Source of the DNA: Pseudohongiella sp.
Lineage (GTDB): Bacteria; Pseudomonadota; Gammaproteobacteria; Pseudomonadales; Pseudohongiellaceae
DNA length: 5,828 nucleotides
Direction: 5' to 3'
Assembly: GCA_030652635.1 (NCBI GenBank)
Contig: JAUSPW010000670.1
Span: 1 to 5,828 of the forward strand
Made by a program: the position numbers and the translations under genes. Every line of letters starts with the position of its first letter. Position 1 is the stretch's first letter. Below are positions 5,134-5,828 of the stretch, one piece after another. The notes below the pieces were generated by a model that had not been told where the DNA came from, did not search any database, and worked only from the letters and a program-made list of their open reading frames with translations.

Positions 5134-5828
5134 CTAGCCTCCTGACGGATCGGTTTGTGTGCCTGACGCTATGAGAAAGTTATGCTGTCGCAGCTGGTTT
5201 ATCAGTGCCGTGGCCGACATGGGTTTGCTGAACAGATAGCCCTGCAATTCATCACAACCGGCGGCCCGCACGAAGTCGGCTTGCGCTTGTGTTTCGATGC
5301 CTTCGGCGATGACTTTCATGCCCAGTTCATGCCCAAGAACAATTATCGCGGTGGCGATGGCGCAATCGTTTCGCTCCTCTGGAATGTCCTTAACAAACGA
5401 CTGGTCAATTTTCAGCCTATGAATAGGCAACAACTTTAAAGAGCTCATGCACGAATAACCGGTACCAAAGTCATCAATTGAGATGGTGACACCCAGAGAT
5501 TCAATCCTGCGTAGTGCAGAGACACTGGCTTCTGAATTCTGCAAGGACGACTCTGTCACTTCCAGTTCAAGAAATTCACCGGGCATTGCATTGGTTCTGA
5601 GTGCATCGGCAACAATTTTTACAAATTGTGGATCTCGCAGTTGCATCACCGACACGTTCACGGCAATGCGCAAGCCTGTGATGCCCTCATTGACCCAGCG
5701 TCGGTATTGTCTGCACGCTTCGCCAATTACCCATTTACCGATGTCGACAATCAATCCGCTGTTCTCGGCAATCGGTACAACCTCGGCAGCAGACAGCAAA
5801 CCAAACTCCGGATGCTGCCAGCGGATCA
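5134..5828 (-). CDS. EAL-domain c-di-GMP phosphodiesterase, C-terminal part (5' end outside window)
   Basis: The frame is open from the right edge to TAG at 5134-5136 and shows about 230 residues, nearly a whole EAL domain. The window cuts in just at the EAL triplet itself, since the visible chain opens IRWQHPEFG. Metal and catalytic motifs are in order: NVS at 5653-5661, ELEVTES, the loop-6 motif DDFGTGYS, LKIDQSF, the AEGIET glutamates and the closing LQGYLFSKP. All residues expected of an active enzyme that hydrolyses c-di-GMP to pGpG are therefore present in the visible part. Any N-terminal PAS, GGDEF or receiver domain lies outside. The codon at 5797-5799 (TTG) is internal and not a start. 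The tail of about 20 residues after the domain is unremarkable. The tandem-PAS kinase gene follows after six bases, so the pair likely forms one signalling operon. Confidence 0.92.
   Translation of the reverse strand, partial: IRWQHPEFGLLSAAEVVPIAENSGLIVDIGKWVIGEACRQYRRWVNEGITGLRIAVNVSVMQLRDPQFVKIVADALRTNAMPGEFLELEVTESSLQNSEASVSALRRIESLGVTISIDDFGTGYSCMSSLKLLPIHRLKIDQSFVKDIPEERNDCAIATAIIVLGHELGMKVIAEGIETQAQADFVRAAGCDELQGYLFSKPMSATALINQLRQHNFLIASGTQTDPSGG
5138..5143 (-). promoter_or_regulatory. Full AGGAGG ribosome site deciding the TTG start of the kinase
   Basis: The minus strand reads AGGAGG inside the last codons of the EAL gene, ten bases before the TTG at 5127. It supports the non-ATG start. 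Because ribosomes finishing the EAL gene pass directly over it, it also supports translational coupling of the two genes. Confidence 0.65.

Noticed and set aside
1..5828. CRISPR arrays, tRNA, rRNA, insertion sequences or riboswitches
   Set aside because: No regularly spaced repeats, terminal inverted repeats, transposase motifs or recognisable RNA folds were seen, and nearly all bases lie in protein-coding genes.

Overview
The window reads as a chromosomal stretch of a Gram-negative bacterium, most likely a gammaproteobacterium and possibly an aquatic or marine one. This rests on near-balanced base composition, compact genes on both strands, a secreted DUF2147 protein, a YhhN-family membrane enzyme, c-di-GMP and HisKA_2 signalling proteins, and a halohydrin-dehalogenase-type gene of a kind known mostly from marine gammaproteobacteria. 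The lineage is an inference. There is no rRNA, tRNA, CRISPR array or recognisable mobile element.

Layout. The left edge holds the C-terminal half of an RsbQ-like alpha/beta hydrolase (+). Its 3' end overlaps a minus-strand group that is transcribed RHH mini-protein -> GNAT acetyltransferase -> class I SAM methyltransferase. Divergent from that group is a YhhN/lysoplasmalogenase-like integral membrane protein (+). It converges, with an 8-base overlap, on a minus-strand SDR-fold gene. That gene carries the full halohydrin dehalogenase signature: T-x4-F-x-G in place of the Rossmann glycine loop, and S-x12-Y-x3-R in place of S/Y/K. Divergent from it, behind a near-consensus sigma-70 promoter, is an exported DUF2147 protein (+). 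A hairpin separates this from a minus-strand signalling operon that runs in from the right edge: an EAL phosphodiesterase (partial), then a tandem-PAS HisKA_2 histidine kinase.

How the genes may work together. The EAL protein and the kinase are six bases apart. The kinase Shine-Dalgarno lies in the last codons of the EAL gene, so they are probably made together and link a PAS-sensed cue to c-di-GMP turnover. The RHH and GNAT genes overlap and the methyltransferase follows after 13 bases, which looks like a small operon. The dehalogenase-type gene stands alone, with its own strong ribosome binding site. The most notable content is this dehalogenase-type enzyme, which generic annotation would call 'SDR family oxidoreductase'. 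No intergenic gap exceeds about 170 bases.
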